Positions 7,393-17,012 of a stretch of 64,000 nucleotides of DNA are shown here, in pieces. The stretch is from Vallitalea sp. (GTDB taxonomy: Bacteria > Bacillota > Clostridia > Lachnospirales > Vallitaleaceae). The position numbers and the translations under genes are program-made. The DNA is taken from NCBI GenBank assembly GCA_025210235.1, contig JAOASG010000020.1, forward strand, positions 18,404 to 82,403. Direction: 5' to 3'. Position 1 is the first letter of the stretch. The number at the start of each line of letters is the position of its first letter. Under the pieces are notes generated by a model, which did no database searches, was not told the DNA's origin, and was given only the letters and a program-made list of their open reading frames with translations.

Positions 7393-9777
7393 ATGGAGAA
7401 AACAAACACTTCAATAGATGAAAATCAAATATTATTACCGAAATTACCCAAAAAAGAACTTATACAAAAACAAGCATATAAAATAATCCAATTAATTTTT
7501 ATTTATGGAGTTGGATTGTTAATGGGAAGAGCAATTATATTTACGAATATGAATCCTATGGCTATGGCATATTTTGCCGCAGTATATATTCATAAAAAGA
7601 GTAGGGTTTGGATGTTTTTTTCCGTATTGATTGGTCTACTAACTGCTTTACCAATAGTAGATATGTTAAAATATGCGCTAATCATGATACTAATAGTATC
7701 AATAAATTCAATAATAGAAATAAAAGGAAATAAAGTTTCTCTTTTATATGAGGGGGTGATTGCTGCTATCAGCTGTTTGATTATAACGATGATAGCAGCG
7801 ATTATCCAACATAATATATTAGATAATATTCTAGTAGCAATGTTAGAGAGCATTTCTATACTATCATTAGTTCTAATATACGGGCGTGGAATCAAATATT
7901 TATTTGAGCACGATGAAAATAAAAAAGTAACTAATGAGGTATTGATTAGTGAGGCTATAATAATGGGCACTGCTGTTGCGGGTATTACTGATATCTCTAT
8001 ATTAGGATTTGGAATTATAGAAATTTGGGTTTTTTCTATTGTGCTTATATTAGGATATAGACATGGGATAGGAACAGGAGCTATTATTGGAGTTATTTCT
8101 GGGATTGTTTTAGTAATAATGGGAAGATATGAGGTAGATATTATAGGTATATTTGGAATGATTGGAATACTATCAGCACTATTTAGGGAATTGGGTAAAT
8201 TTGGAACTATTGTTGGGTTTTCTCTGGGGACAATTGGATTATGGTATTTTATATCGCCTCTGAATTTAGATTTTCAAATAGTAAGAGCGCTAATTATTAG
8301 TGTGGGTGTATTTGCAATATTACCAAATGAGAAAGATCAGATATATTCAATGAATAGTGAAAAAACTTCAGATGATAAATATATTGATAAAGTACAAGGT
8401 ATAATGAATGAAAAATTGAAAAATTTTTCAAGCTCTTTTAAAAATGTAGCAAAAACTTTTGATCAGTTATCTGAAAGAAGAGTAAATTTAACTACAGAAG
8501 AGGTAAATATGCTTATAGATGATGTAGCAGAAAAAGTTTGTAAGGATTGTAGTATGTGTAAAATGTGTTGGCAAAAAGAATTTTATGACACATATAGAAC
8601 AGTTTTTAGCATTTTTTCAGCAATTGAAAAAAAGAATCAAATTACAGAAAGTGATATCCCGGATGATTTTTTGAATAAATGTATAAAACCAAAAGAATTT
8701 ATTACAACGACAAATAGATTATTTGAGATTTATAAGATGAATCTGACATGGGAGAATAAAATTGCAGAGAATAGAGAACTTATTTCTCAACAATTTTCTT
8801 CAGTTGCAGATATTATTGATAAAGTAGGAAAGGATATATACAACAATATTAAGTTTAATACTGATTTAGAAAAAAAGATAATTCAAGAATTAATGAAAAA
8901 TAATATACTAGTTAAAAATGTAGTAGTTTACGAAACGCCAAATGGCAGGATGGAAGTGAGCTTAAAAGTAAAATGTTGTGGAGATAAAACGTATAATATA
9001 AAGGATATTATACCAGTTATAAACAAATATACAAATAAAAAAATGAGAATAGAAGATGGTTGTAAATATGTATCAAATAGTAAATACGTAGAAGTTAAAT
9101 TTATTGAGAAGGAGATATACCGAATAGCGAAAGGAGTTGCTAGGGCGAGTAAAGATTGTAAAGAAATATCAGGGGATAGTTATTCATTTTTAAATTTACC
9201 TAAAGGACAAGATATTGTTGCTCTTTCAGATGGGATGGGTACAGGACTTAGGGCTTTTAAAGAAAGCAAAGCAGCCATAGAATTATTAGAGCAATTACTT
9301 GAGGCAGGATTTGATGGAGAAACAGCTATAAAAATGATCAATTCTATCCTTGTTTTAAAATCCAGTGAACAAACATTTTCTACGTTGGATATGAGCTTAG
9401 TAGATAGATATACAGGAATATGTGAATTTGTTAAAATAGGAGCAGCTTCATCATTTATAAAACGAGGGGGTAAGGTTGAGGTAGTAAAATCATCTTCTCT
9501 TCCATTAGGTATGCTAAATGAAGTTGGAAGTGAATCAATGACAAAAAAATTACAAGATGGAGATATGGTTATAATGGTTACAGATGGTATTTTGGATAGT
9601 GAAGATGATGAAATAGAAAAAGAAAATTGGGTTATGGAATCTTTAAATAAACTAGATAGTAGAAATCCACAAGATATGGCTGATTACATATTAGAAGAAG
9701 CTAGAGAAAAAACAGGAGGTGTAATTAAAGACGATATGACTGTTTTAGTAATGAGAATATGGGAAAAAGCAGGTTAA
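7393..9777 (+). CDS. spoIIE: Stage II sporulation protein E, SpoIIE (membrane PP2C phosphatase)
   Basis: SpoIIE dephosphorylates SpoIIAA to release sigma-F in the forespore and also acts at the polar septum with FtsZ. ATG 7393 follows GGGGGAGG; a GTG at 7375 lies inside that site's leader and is unlikely. The 794-residue protein has about ten membrane segments in residues 35-310, a central region with the four-Cys cluster CKDCSMCKMC near residue 385, and a PP2C domain from about 590 to the end. The phosphatase metal motifs are present: SGDSYSF, ALSDGMGTG, VTDGILD and DDMTVLV. Upstream lies a Spo0A-like promoter. Confidence 0.96.
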   Translation: MEKTNTSIDENQILLPKLPKKELIQKQAYKIIQLIFIYGVGLLMGRAIIFTNMNPMAMAYFAAVYIHKKSRVWMFFSVLIGLLTALPIVDMLKYALIMILIVSINSIIEIKGNKVSLLYEGVIAAISCLIITMIAAIIQHNILDNILVAMLESISILSLVLIYGRGIKYLFEHDENKKVTNEVLISEAIIMGTAVAGITDISILGFGIIEIWVFSIVLILGYRHGIGTGAIIGVISGIVLVIMGRYEVDIIGIFGMIGILSALFRELGKFGTIVGFSLGTIGLWYFISPLNLDFQIVRALIISVGVFAILPNEKDQIYSMNSEKTSDDKYIDKVQGIMNEKLKNFSSSFKNVAKTFDQLSERRVNLTTEEVNMLIDDVAEKVCKDCSMCKMCWQKEFYDTYRTVFSIFSAIEKKNQITESDIPDDFLNKCIKPKEFITTTNRLFEIYKMNLTWENKIAENRELISQQFSSVADIIDKVGKDIYNNIKFNTDLEKKIIQELMKNNILVKNVVVYETPNGRMEVSLKVKCCGDKTYNIKDIIPVINKYTNKKMRIEDGCKYVSNSKYVEVKFIEKEIYRIAKGVARASKDCKEISGDSYSFLNLPKGQDIVALSDGMGTGLRAFKESKAAIELLEQLLEAGFDGETAIKMINSILVLKSSEQTFSTLDMSLVDRYTGICEFVKIGAASSFIKRGGKVEVVKSSSLPLGMLNEVGSESMTKKLQDGDMVIMVTDGILDSEDDEIEKENWVMESLNKLDSRNPQDMADYILEEAREKTGGVIKDDMTVLVMRIWEKAG

Positions 9778-9800
9778 TATATTAAATTATCGTAGTCATT

Positions 9801-9833
9801 AATAAGGCCACTGAATTTCAGTGGCCTTATTAA
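9801..9833 (+). terminator. Hairpin after spoIIE
   Basis: A near-perfect 14-15-bp stem (AATAAGGCCACTGAA with TTCAGTGGCCTTATT) between 9801 and 9831. The T tract is poor, so it may be a terminator or a transcript-stabilising end. Confidence 0.6.
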
Positions 9834-9949
9834 ACTTACTATTGATTTATTTTTATAAGTCTAGTATATTAAAAGAGTCACATATTTATTAAAAAGCTTT
9901 GATGTAGTTTGCGTTACAACAGAAAAGAATAGCTAAGGATGAATAAAAT

Positions 9950-11317
9950 ATGGTAGATAAAGTTTTAAATACTATTAAGAAGTTTAATATGATTAATAAA
10001 GGTGATAATCTATTAATTGGGGTATCTGGAGGAGCTGATTCCATTTGCCTACTACATATATTGGATAAATTAAAAAAAGAGTTAGAAATAGATATTCATG
10101 TTGTCCATGTTCAACATGGAATCAGAGGAAAAGAAGCAGATGAAGATGCTAAATTTGTTGAAAACCTTTGTCTCGAAAAAGGAATTAAATTTAACGTATA
10201 TTATTTTGATGTGAAAAAATTAGCAAAAGAGAGCAAGTTATCAGAAGAAGAAATGGGAAGAAAGGTACGATATCAAGTTTTTAAAGAAGCTTGTACTCAA
10301 TTTGATGCAAATAAAATTGTTTTAGCTCACCATATGAATGATAATGCAGAGACTATTATTATTAATTTATTAAGAGGTACTGGTATTAAAGGTATGGGAG
10401 GAATAAGACCGGTTAGAGATAATATTATAAGACCCTTAATAGAGTGTAGCAGATTAGAAATTGAAAACTACTGTTTGAATAATCATATTGAATATAGAAA
10501 TGACTATACTAATAATATGGAAATCTATACAAGAAATAAGATTAGGCATACGGTTATACCATATATCCAAAATAATTTTAATCAAAATTTTATTGGAAAC
10601 ATAGTTAATACAGCTAGTATTTTTAGAAGTGAAGATGAATTTATAGAGAATATAGTTATAGATTATATGAAAAACATTGTTAAAGCTAATACCAAAGAAT
10701 ATATAATTGATCTAGATAGATTTATGGAATTAGATATAGTTATAAAAAGAAGATTAATAAGGCAAATACTTGGACAAATTAGATCATTAAAAGATATTGA
10801 GTATAAGCATATAAATCAAATAGTTCAATTAGCAGACAAGCAAGTAAGCAAAAGAATTGATCTACCAAAAGGTTTAATTGCAAAAAAAACTTATAACAGT
10901 ATTGTTATAAAGTTTTTGGGAGAAAATAAAGATAAACTTATTGATTATGAAATTAAAGATTTATCTCCAATATATATAAATGAGTTAGATAAACATATAG
11001 AATTTAAACTTATAAAAGACAAAAAAAATAATATTCCTAAAAATTTATATACGAAATGGTTTGATTATGATAAAATAAAATATAATTTGAAAGTTAGAAG
11101 TAGGGAAAGTGGCGACATAATTGCTATTAAAGGAATAAATGGAACTAAGAAATTAAAAAAATTTTATATTGACTGTAAGATTCCAAAAGAAGACCGAGAT
11201 ACAATTCCGCTTTTAGCTGATGGACAAAATATTATTTGGATCATTGGATATAGGATAAGTGAAGAATATAAAGTGACTACTTCTACAAAAAATATACTAG
11301 AAGTGAGATATTATTAG
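9950..11317 (+). CDS. tilS: tRNA(Ile)-lysidine synthase TilS
   Basis: TilS converts C34 of tRNA-Ile(CAU) to lysidine so that it reads AUA. The N-type ATP pyrophosphatase motif SGGADS is at residues 26-31, followed by HVVHVQHGIRG and the substrate motif LAHHMNDNAETIIINLLRGTG. The TilS C-terminal domain is recognisable near the end (IPLLADGQNIIWIIGYRISEEY without its flanks). At 455 residues it is full length. It lies 10 bases before hpt and upstream of ftsH, the conserved tilS-hpt-ftsH order. An essential gene with no sign of damage. Confidence 0.95.
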   Translation: MVDKVLNTIKKFNMINKGDNLLIGVSGGADSICLLHILDKLKKELEIDIHVVHVQHGIRGKEADEDAKFVENLCLEKGIKFNVYYFDVKKLAKESKLSEEEMGRKVRYQVFKEACTQFDANKIVLAHHMNDNAETIIINLLRGTGIKGMGGIRPVRDNIIRPLIECSRLEIENYCLNNHIEYRNDYTNNMEIYTRNKIRHTVIPYIQNNFNQNFIGNIVNTASIFRSEDEFIENIVIDYMKNIVKANTKEYIIDLDRFMELDIVIKRRLIRQILGQIRSLKDIEYKHINQIVQLADKQVSKRIDLPKGLIAKKTYNSIVIKFLGENKDKLIDYEIKDLSPIYINELDKHIEFKLIKDKKNNIPKNLYTKWFDYDKIKYNLKVRSRESGDIIAIKGINGTKKLKKFYIDCKIPKEDRDTIPLLADGQNIIWIIGYRISEEYKVTTSTKNILEVRYY

Positions 11318-11326
11318 AGGAGGATT

Positions 11327-11854
11327 ATGATGCATAAAATAGAAACATTAATATCTGCCGAAAAGTTAAATGAAAGAATAGAGGAATTAGGTAAACAAAT
11401 ATCTGAAGAGTATAGTGATAAAAAGGAAGTTCACCTAATTTGTGTACTAAAAGGTGGAGTAATGTTTATGGTTGATTTATCAAAAAAAATCACTAATATA
11501 CCAGTTAGTATGGATTTTATGGCTGTTTCAAGTTATGGGAATGAATCATCAAGTAGTGGAGTTGTAAAAATTATAAAAGACCTCGATGAATCAATAGAGG
11601 GAAAAGATGTTATAATTGTAGAAGATATTATAGATTCTGGTAGAACTCTTAATTACTTGATTAATATATTAAAAGACAGAAATCCAAATAGCATAAAAAT
11701 CTGTACATTATTAGATAAACCAGATAGAAGGGTAATAGATGTACAAGTTGATTATACAGGATTTGTAATTCCTGATGAGTTTGTTCTTGGATATGGTCTT
11801 GATTATATGCAAAAATATCGTAATTTACCTTACATTGGAGTTATGAAAGTATAA
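11327..11854 (+). CDS. hpt: Hypoxanthine phosphoribosyltransferase
   Basis: This purine-salvage enzyme makes IMP or GMP from hypoxanthine or guanine and PRPP. The PRPP-binding loop EDIIDSGRT is at residues 99-107, preceded by LICVLKGGVMFM and followed by CTLLDKPDRR and the C-terminal DEFVLGYGLDYMQKYRNLP. The length of 175 residues is typical. Two ATG codons are adjacent (11327 and 11330); the second is better spaced from AGGAGG. In B. subtilis the product also joins TilS in activating ftsH transcription, so linkage to both neighbours is meaningful. Confidence 0.95.
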   Translation: MMHKIETLISAEKLNERIEELGKQISEEYSDKKEVHLICVLKGGVMFMVDLSKKITNIPVSMDFMAVSSYGNESSSSGVVKIIKDLDESIEGKDVIIVEDIIDSGRTLNYLINILKDRNPNSIKICTLLDKPDRRVIDVQVDYTGFVIPDEFVLGYGLDYMQKYRNLPYIGVMKV

Positions 11855-11893
11855 TATTACATTTAAAGGGTTAATAGGAAAGGAGGCAAGCAC

Positions 11894-13771
11894 ATGAAAA
11901 AGAATATTAAAGGATTTAGTTTTTATGCGCTTTTACTTTTAGTTTTGCTTATAACAGTTTTTATCACAAGTAATAAATATGAAAATTTAAAAGGTAATTA
12001 TGGATATCAAGATTTCATGAATGAAATTGACCAAGTAGTTAGAATTGAAATCAAACAAAATATGGAAATACCTACAGGAGTAGTTAAGCTTTATTTTGAG
12101 AATACGGAAACAAAAAGCTTCCCTATAACTAATACTTCTAGATTCGAAGAAAAAATGGATGAACTTGGTAAGGACTATATTGTACATGACATTGTAAGAC
12201 CTAGTTGGTTTGTACAAATACTTCCGTCATTAATAGTGCTTATTCCAGTTGTTTTTCTACTGATATTTATTATGAATCAAGCGCAAGGTGGCGGCGGTGG
12301 AAATCGTGTAATGTCATTTGGTAAAAGTAAAGCAAAAATGGTAGTAGATGAAAATAAAAAAGTAACTTTCAAGAACGTAGCTGGACTTGAAGAAGAAAAA
12401 GAAGAATTAGAAGAGGTAGTAGAATTTCTAAAAAGTCCACGTAAATTTGTGGAACTTGGTGCTAGAATACCAAAAGGTGTTTTATTGGTAGGACCTCCAG
12501 GTACAGGAAAAACGTTACTTGCAAAAGCAGTTGCTGGTGAAGCTGGAGTACCTTTCTTTAGTATATCAGGTTCTGACTTCGTAGAAATGTTTGTTGGTGT
12601 TGGTGCATCTAGAGTAAGAGATTTATTTGATCAAGCTAAGAAAAATGCTCCATGTATAGTATTTATTGATGAGATTGATGCAGTAGGTAGGAAAAGAGGA
12701 GCAGGTCTTGGTGGTGGACATGATGAAAGAGAACAAACACTTAACCAATTACTTGTAGAAATGGATGGATTTGGAGTTAACGAAGGTGTTATTGTCGTTG
12801 CGGCAACTAACAGAGCAGATATATTAGACCCTGCATTACTTCGTCCAGGTAGATTTGATAGAAAAGTTGTTGTTGGAAGACCAGATGTTAAAGGTAGAGA
12901 AGAAATATTAAAAGTACATGCAAAAGGAAAACCACTTTCTGATAATGTAGATCTAAAAGTTGTAGCAAAAACTACTGTTGGATTTACAGGAGCTGATTTG
13001 GAAAATCTATTAAATGAAGCTTCAATTTATGCAGCAAGAGAAAGCAAAAAAATAATTGAACAACAAGATATTCAAAAAGCATTTATTAAAATAGGAGTAG
13101 GTACAGAGAAGAAAAGTAGAGTAATGACCGAAAGAGAAAAGAAAATTACAGCATACCATGAAGCAGGTCATGCAATACTATTTCATGTGTTACCATTAAT
13201 GGATCCTGTTCATAGTATTTCAATAATACCAACAGGATACGCTGGTGGTTATACTATGCCTTTACCTGAAAAAGATGATACTTATCAAAGTAAAAATGAA
13301 ATGGAACAAGATATTATAGTTTCATTAGGTGGTAGAGCTGCAGAGCAAATTATTTTTGGTGATATAACAACAGGTGCATATGGTGACTTACAAAAAGTTA
13401 CTTCAACTGCTAGAAATATGGTTGTTAAATTTGGTATGAGTGATGTAATTGGTCCAATGCAATTTGGAAATGACAATGATGAGGTATTTATTGGTCGTGA
13501 TTGGGGTCATACTAGAAACTATGGAGAAAATATTGCAGGTCTTATTGATAGTGAAATTAAACGTATTGTAGATAATGCTTATAGTGAAGCTATCAGATTA
13601 TTAAATGAAAACATTGATGTTATGCATAAAACAGTAGAATTATTATTTGAAAAAGAAAAGATAAATGGAGAAGAATTTGCTGCTTTATTTGATAAGAAAT
13701 ATGAAAAAGGTCATGATGTAATGAAAGGAGCGGTTGTAGCTCCAGAAGAAAAACCTTTAGAAGATAAATAA
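11894..13771 (+). CDS. ftsH: ATP-dependent zinc metalloprotease FtsH
   Basis: FtsH is a membrane-bound AAA+ protease that degrades misfolded membrane and regulatory proteins and supports sporulation. Two membrane segments (about 9-26 and 108-127) flank a short external domain. The AAA module has Walker A GPPGTGKT at 200-207, Walker [10 protein letters not shown] near 253-261, and the second region of homology ending in RPGRFDR. Zinc ligands are HEAGH at 422-426 and Asp498. The Gly-rich linker QGGGGG follows the second membrane segment. The AAAGGAGG site is strong. The gene is complete at 625 residues. Confidence 0.97.
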   Translation: MKKNIKGFSFYALLLLVLLITVFITSNKYENLKGNYGYQDFMNEIDQVVRIEIKQNMEIPTGVVKLYFENTETKSFPITNTSRFEEKMDELGKDYIVHDIVRPSWFVQILPSLIVLIPVVFLLIFIMNQAQGGGGGNRVMSFGKSKAKMVVDENKKVTFKNVAGLEEEKEELEEVVEFLKSPRKFVELGARIPKGVLLVGPPGTGKTLLAKAVAGEAGVPFFSISGSDFVEMFVGVGASRVRDLFDQAKKNAPCIVFIDEIDAVGRKRGAGLGGGHDEREQTLNQLLVEMDGFGVNEGVIVVAATNRADILDPALLRPGRFDRKVVVGRPDVKGREEILKVHAKGKPLSDNVDLKVVAKTTVGFTGADLENLLNEASIYAARESKKIIEQQDIQKAFIKIGVGTEKKSRVMTEREKKITAYHEAGHAILFHVLPLMDPVHSISIIPTGYAGGYTMPLPEKDDTYQSKNEMEQDIIVSLGGRAAEQIIFGDITTGAYGDLQKVTSTARNMVVKFGMSDVIGPMQFGNDNDEVFIGRDWGHTRNYGENIAGLIDSEIKRIVDNAYSEAIRLLNENIDVMHKTVELLFEKEKINGEEFAALFDKKYEKGHDVMKGAVVAPEEKPLEDK

Positions 13772-13782
13772 AAGATTTAAAG

Positions 13783-13818
13783 GACCACTGAGGGCTAAGG
13801 CTTTCAGTGGACTTTTTT
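13783..13818 (+). terminator. Terminator of ftsH
   Basis: CCACTGA (13785-13791) pairs with TCAGTGG (13804-13810), loop of 12, then ACTTTTTTT. Confidence 0.75.
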
Positions 13819-13830
13819 TACCAAACTTCC

Positions 13831-13940
13831 GCGGAGATGGTATAGGGTAATATTCCGTCAGCAGATTAAACGTCCGTGTTTAAACAGCTGAGTTCGCCGT
13901 CCATGGCTCACTGCTCCATATTACCCTATACCATCTCCGC
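13831..13940. repeat. 110-bp multi-hairpin element with perfect 23-bp terminal inverted repeats
   Basis: Bases 13831-13853 and 13918-13940 are exact inverted copies. Inside, AGCAG pairs with CTGCT to continue the stem, and two further hairpins can form (TTAAAC/GTTTAA and TGAG/CTCA), giving a branched fold. The element is near 50% GC, well above its surroundings, and contains no open frame. It begins just after the ftsH terminator. It could be a miniature mobile element or a non-coding RNA. The following bases to 14036 hold only a small CCGTAAA/TTTACGG repeat. Confidence 0.7.
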
Positions 13941-14036
13941 TGGGCTCATTGAGAGCAACACCTAAAGCATCTTATCAGAACTAATATCCGTAAAAAAATA
14001 TTAAAGAGATGGCATTTACGGAACAACGCCATAACT

Positions 14037-14495
14037 TCAATTTTCATGGTTTAAAGTATCTATTATAAGTTTTCTAAAAGTGTTTTCAAACTTTATATCT
14101 TGATCGGTAGTTCTTTTTTTTATCTTGGAATACCTTTTTTTAGCACGTCTAGCTTGTCCAGATAAGTGTCTTTCCATGAGAAGTCTATTTATATTGTCAT
14201 TAGTATAAATAAAGCCGTTAGGATGGATTGCAGAGGCATTTTTGCTTATAGCCATAGTTGCTACTCCGTAATCAGCGGTTATAATGATATCATTTTTATT
14301 TGTTTTGTTAATTAGAGCAAAATCTACAGCATCTTTTCCTTTTCCAATTGTAATGATATTACAATAATCATTTTCGTAAATATGTGATGAATCTATAAAT
14401 ATATCAACAGATATTTTATATTCTTTTGCAACTTTTATTATAATGTTTTTAACAGGACAAGCATCCCCATCAACAAGTATTTTAATAATAAACAT
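14037..14495 (-). CDS. UPF0178 (DUF188, YaiI/YqxD) family protein
   Basis: This is a small conserved protein of unknown function with a NYN/PIN-like fold. The family signature KILVDGDACPVKNII is at the N-terminus, followed by DYCNIITIGKGKDAVDFAL, DIIITADYGVATMAI and the C-terminal ERHLSGQARRAKKR. Acidic residues in DGDACP and TADYG are the likely metal site, by analogy to PIN-like nucleases. The start is odd: AAAGGAG abuts the ATG at 14495 with no spacer. The alternatives are a TTG at 14507 without a ribosome site, or an ATT codon at 14489 with ideal spacing. It is transcribed divergently from the helicase gene. Confidence 0.88.
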   Translation of the reverse strand: MFIIKILVDGDACPVKNIIIKVAKEYKISVDIFIDSSHIYENDYCNIITIGKGKDAVDFALINKTNKNDIIITADYGVATMAISKNASAIHPNGFIYTNDNINRLLMERHLSGQARRAKKRYSKIKKRTTDQDIKFENTFRKLIIDTLNHEN

Positions 14496-14642
14496 CTCCT
14501 TTTTCAAATCATATAACCTAGTTAACTGAATGTAGTTTTGCGATTACTTACATAACTAATTATACAATACTATTGAAATATTTGATATAATAATAAAGTA
14601 GCTTGTCAGCCCATAAGTTAACAAACAAAATGAGGTATAATT

Positions 14643-17006
14643 ATGTCAATAAACAAAATTAGTATATCAGTAAGAGAACTAATAGAGTTTGTTTTAAGAT
14701 CAGGTGATATTAGTTCAATTTTTTTATCAGCAAATAGAGCAGTAGATGGAATTAAAGCGCACCAAAAAATTCAAAAGAGATTTGGCAAAGAATATGATTT
14801 CTATGAAGCGGAAGTTACTGTTAAGGACAATATTATAATTGATAATATAAGTTTAACAATAAATGGACGAATTGATGGAATTATTCATGAAGATATTATT
14901 ATAATTGATGAAATAAAATCTGTATCAAAATCTATAAATACTATTAAAGAGTACAATGAATTACATATAGCGCAATGTAAAATGTATGCTTATATTTATG
15001 GTAAACAAAATAATATGGAAAGTCTAATTGTACAACTAACATATGTAGAACTTGGAAATTATGATATAAAACAATTTCAAGAAAAATTAACCATCAAGGA
15101 ATTAGAAGAATTTTATTATATAATAGTTAGAAAGTATCTAGAGTTTGCTAAGATTATAGTTGAATATAAAGAATTAAGAGATATAAGTATTGATATATTA
15201 AAATTTCCATTTGATAAATACCGAAAAGGGCAAAGGAGATTTATGGCTAGTGTCTATAAAGTTATCATTGAAGATGAAAAATTATTTGCTAGAGCTCCTA
15301 CTGGTATAGGAAAAACAATGGGTACATTGTTTCCAGCTATAAAATCTATGAGCAAAAGAAATTCAAAAATATTTTATTTAACAGCCAAAACAATAGGTCG
15401 AGATGTTGCACAAAATGCATTAAAATTACTTGAAAGTAATGGACTTAACATTAAAAGAGTTGTAATTACAGCTAAAGATAAAATATGTTTAAATGATAGC
15501 AAAAAATGTGATGGTCAGTATTGTGAATATGCAAAAGGTCATTTCGATAGAGTTAATGATGCTCTTAAAGAGTTAATGCTTGTAGAAAATGACTATTGTA
15601 GAGAAGTAATAGTACAATACGCTATGAAATATAAAGTTTGTCCATATGAATTATCCCTTGATTTAGCACTTTTTAGTGATTGTATTATTTGTGATTATAA
15701 TTATGCATTTGATCCTAGTAGTGTTTTAAAAAGATTTTTTGTTGAAGGGAATGGTAGTTATATATTTCTTATTGATGAAGCACATAATTTAGTAGATAGA
15801 GCTAGAGAAATGTATTCAGCAAATATTTATAAAAGTAATATCTTGAAATTAAAAAAAATGGTTAAATCTATAGATAAGAGTATGTATAGATATTTTAATA
15901 AATTAAATAGGTTTATGATAGAAAAAAGACATATATGTGAAGATAAAGGAGACTTTTTTATAGAAAAATATTATCCAGAAAACTTTGCGGATGTGTTAAG
16001 AGGTATTATTCATAGAATAGAAAAACGGTTTGTAGATTTGGTTGAATGGGAGCATATGGATGAATTATTAGAGTTTTATTTTGATAGTTACGATTTTATA
16101 AAGAAAACTGAGCTTTATGATGAAAAGTATATTACTTATTATGAAAAAAACAAAAGCGATTTTAAGATGAAGATATTTTGTTTAGATCCTTCTGGGAATT
16201 TAAAAGACTACATGAATAATGCAAAATCTGTTATACTTTTTTCAGCTACATTAACTCCTATGGATTATTTTGTAAAAATACTAGGAGGAAATGAAAAAAG
16301 TTATGGTGTATCTTTAGAGTCGCCTTTTGATAAAAATAATCTTTGCTTATTAGTTAATAATAACATTTCAACAAAATATAATGACAGAGAAAAGACTTAT
16401 AATAAGGTTGTAGAATCAATTAATTATGCCGTTAAATGTAAAAAAGGAAATTATATTATCTTTTTCCCATCCTATAAATATATGGATGATATATATAATG
16501 TTTTTGTACAATCAGACTTTAATGATGATATTCAGGTAATGAAGCAAGAAAGAGGTCTATCAGAAAAGGAAAAAGAAGATTTTATAAAAGAATTTCATTA
16601 TAAAAGAGATGATTCATTAGTTGTGTTTGCCGTTCTGGGAGGAATGTTTGGTGAGGGTATTGATCTAACGGGAGAAAAACTTAGTGGTGCTATAATTGTA
16701 GGAGTAGGCCTACCATCTATATGTAATGAAAGAGATCTTATAAAAAATTACTTTGACAAGAGGTCAAATAATGGATTTGAATATGCATACATTTATCCCG
16801 GAATGAATAAAGTTATGCAAGCTGCAGGTAGAGTTATAAGAACTAATGATGACAAAGGAATAGTTGTTTTAATTGATAAAAGATTTGGCAACTATTATTA
16901 TAAAAATATTTTTCCAAAGGAATGGAATCATGGTGTATATTTATCGTCGAATAAATTATTAAAAGAAAAAGTAGAAAATTTCTGGGATGATATTGAAAGG
17001 ACGTGA
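14643..17006 (+). CDS. PD-(D/E)XK nuclease fused to Rad3/DinG-type iron-sulfur helicase
   Basis: This is a predicted DNA helicase-nuclease. Residues 10-130 resemble RecB/Cas4-type nucleases: His40, GRIDG (Asp78), DEIK (Glu90, Lys92) and QxxxY (Gln111, Tyr115). The helicase follows, with Walker A APTGIGKT at 218-225, a Cys-rich insert (CLN, CDGQYC, KVCPYE and later SDCIICDYNYAF) suited to a 4Fe-4S cluster, the DEAH box in FLIDEAHNLVD, and C-terminal motifs LFSATLTP, GMFGEGIDLTG and QAAGRVIR. The length is 787 residues. It is 6 bases from the asparaginase gene. A role in repair or recombination is inferred; B. subtilis DinG carries a different (exonuclease) N-terminus. Confidence 0.85.
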   Translation: MSINKISISVRELIEFVLRSGDISSIFLSANRAVDGIKAHQKIQKRFGKEYDFYEAEVTVKDNIIIDNISLTINGRIDGIIHEDIIIIDEIKSVSKSINTIKEYNELHIAQCKMYAYIYGKQNNMESLIVQLTYVELGNYDIKQFQEKLTIKELEEFYYIIVRKYLEFAKIIVEYKELRDISIDILKFPFDKYRKGQRRFMASVYKVIIEDEKLFARAPTGIGKTMGTLFPAIKSMSKRNSKIFYLTAKTIGRDVAQNALKLLESNGLNIKRVVITAKDKICLNDSKKCDGQYCEYAKGHFDRVNDALKELMLVENDYCREVIVQYAMKYKVCPYELSLDLALFSDCIICDYNYAFDPSSVLKRFFVEGNGSYIFLIDEAHNLVDRAREMYSANIYKSNILKLKKMVKSIDKSMYRYFNKLNRFMIEKRHICEDKGDFFIEKYYPENFADVLRGIIHRIEKRFVDLVEWEHMDELLEFYFDSYDFIKKTELYDEKYITYYEKNKSDFKMKIFCLDPSGNLKDYMNNAKSVILFSATLTPMDYFVKILGGNEKSYGVSLESPFDKNNLCLLVNNNISTKYNDREKTYNKVVESINYAVKCKKGNYIIFFPSYKYMDDIYNVFVQSDFNDDIQVMKQERGLSEKEKEDFIKEFHYKRDDSLVVFAVLGGMFGEGIDLTGEKLSGAIIVGVGLPSICNERDLIKNYFDKRSNNGFEYAYIYPGMNKVMQAAGRVIRTNDDKGIVVLIDKRFGNYYYKNIFPKEWNHGVYLSSNKLLKEKVENFWDDIERT

Positions 17007-17012
17007 TATTAG

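Noticed and set aside
7590..7970. 126-codon minus-strand frame inside spoIIE
   Set aside because: Hydrophobic only because it is antisense to membrane segments of SpoIIE.
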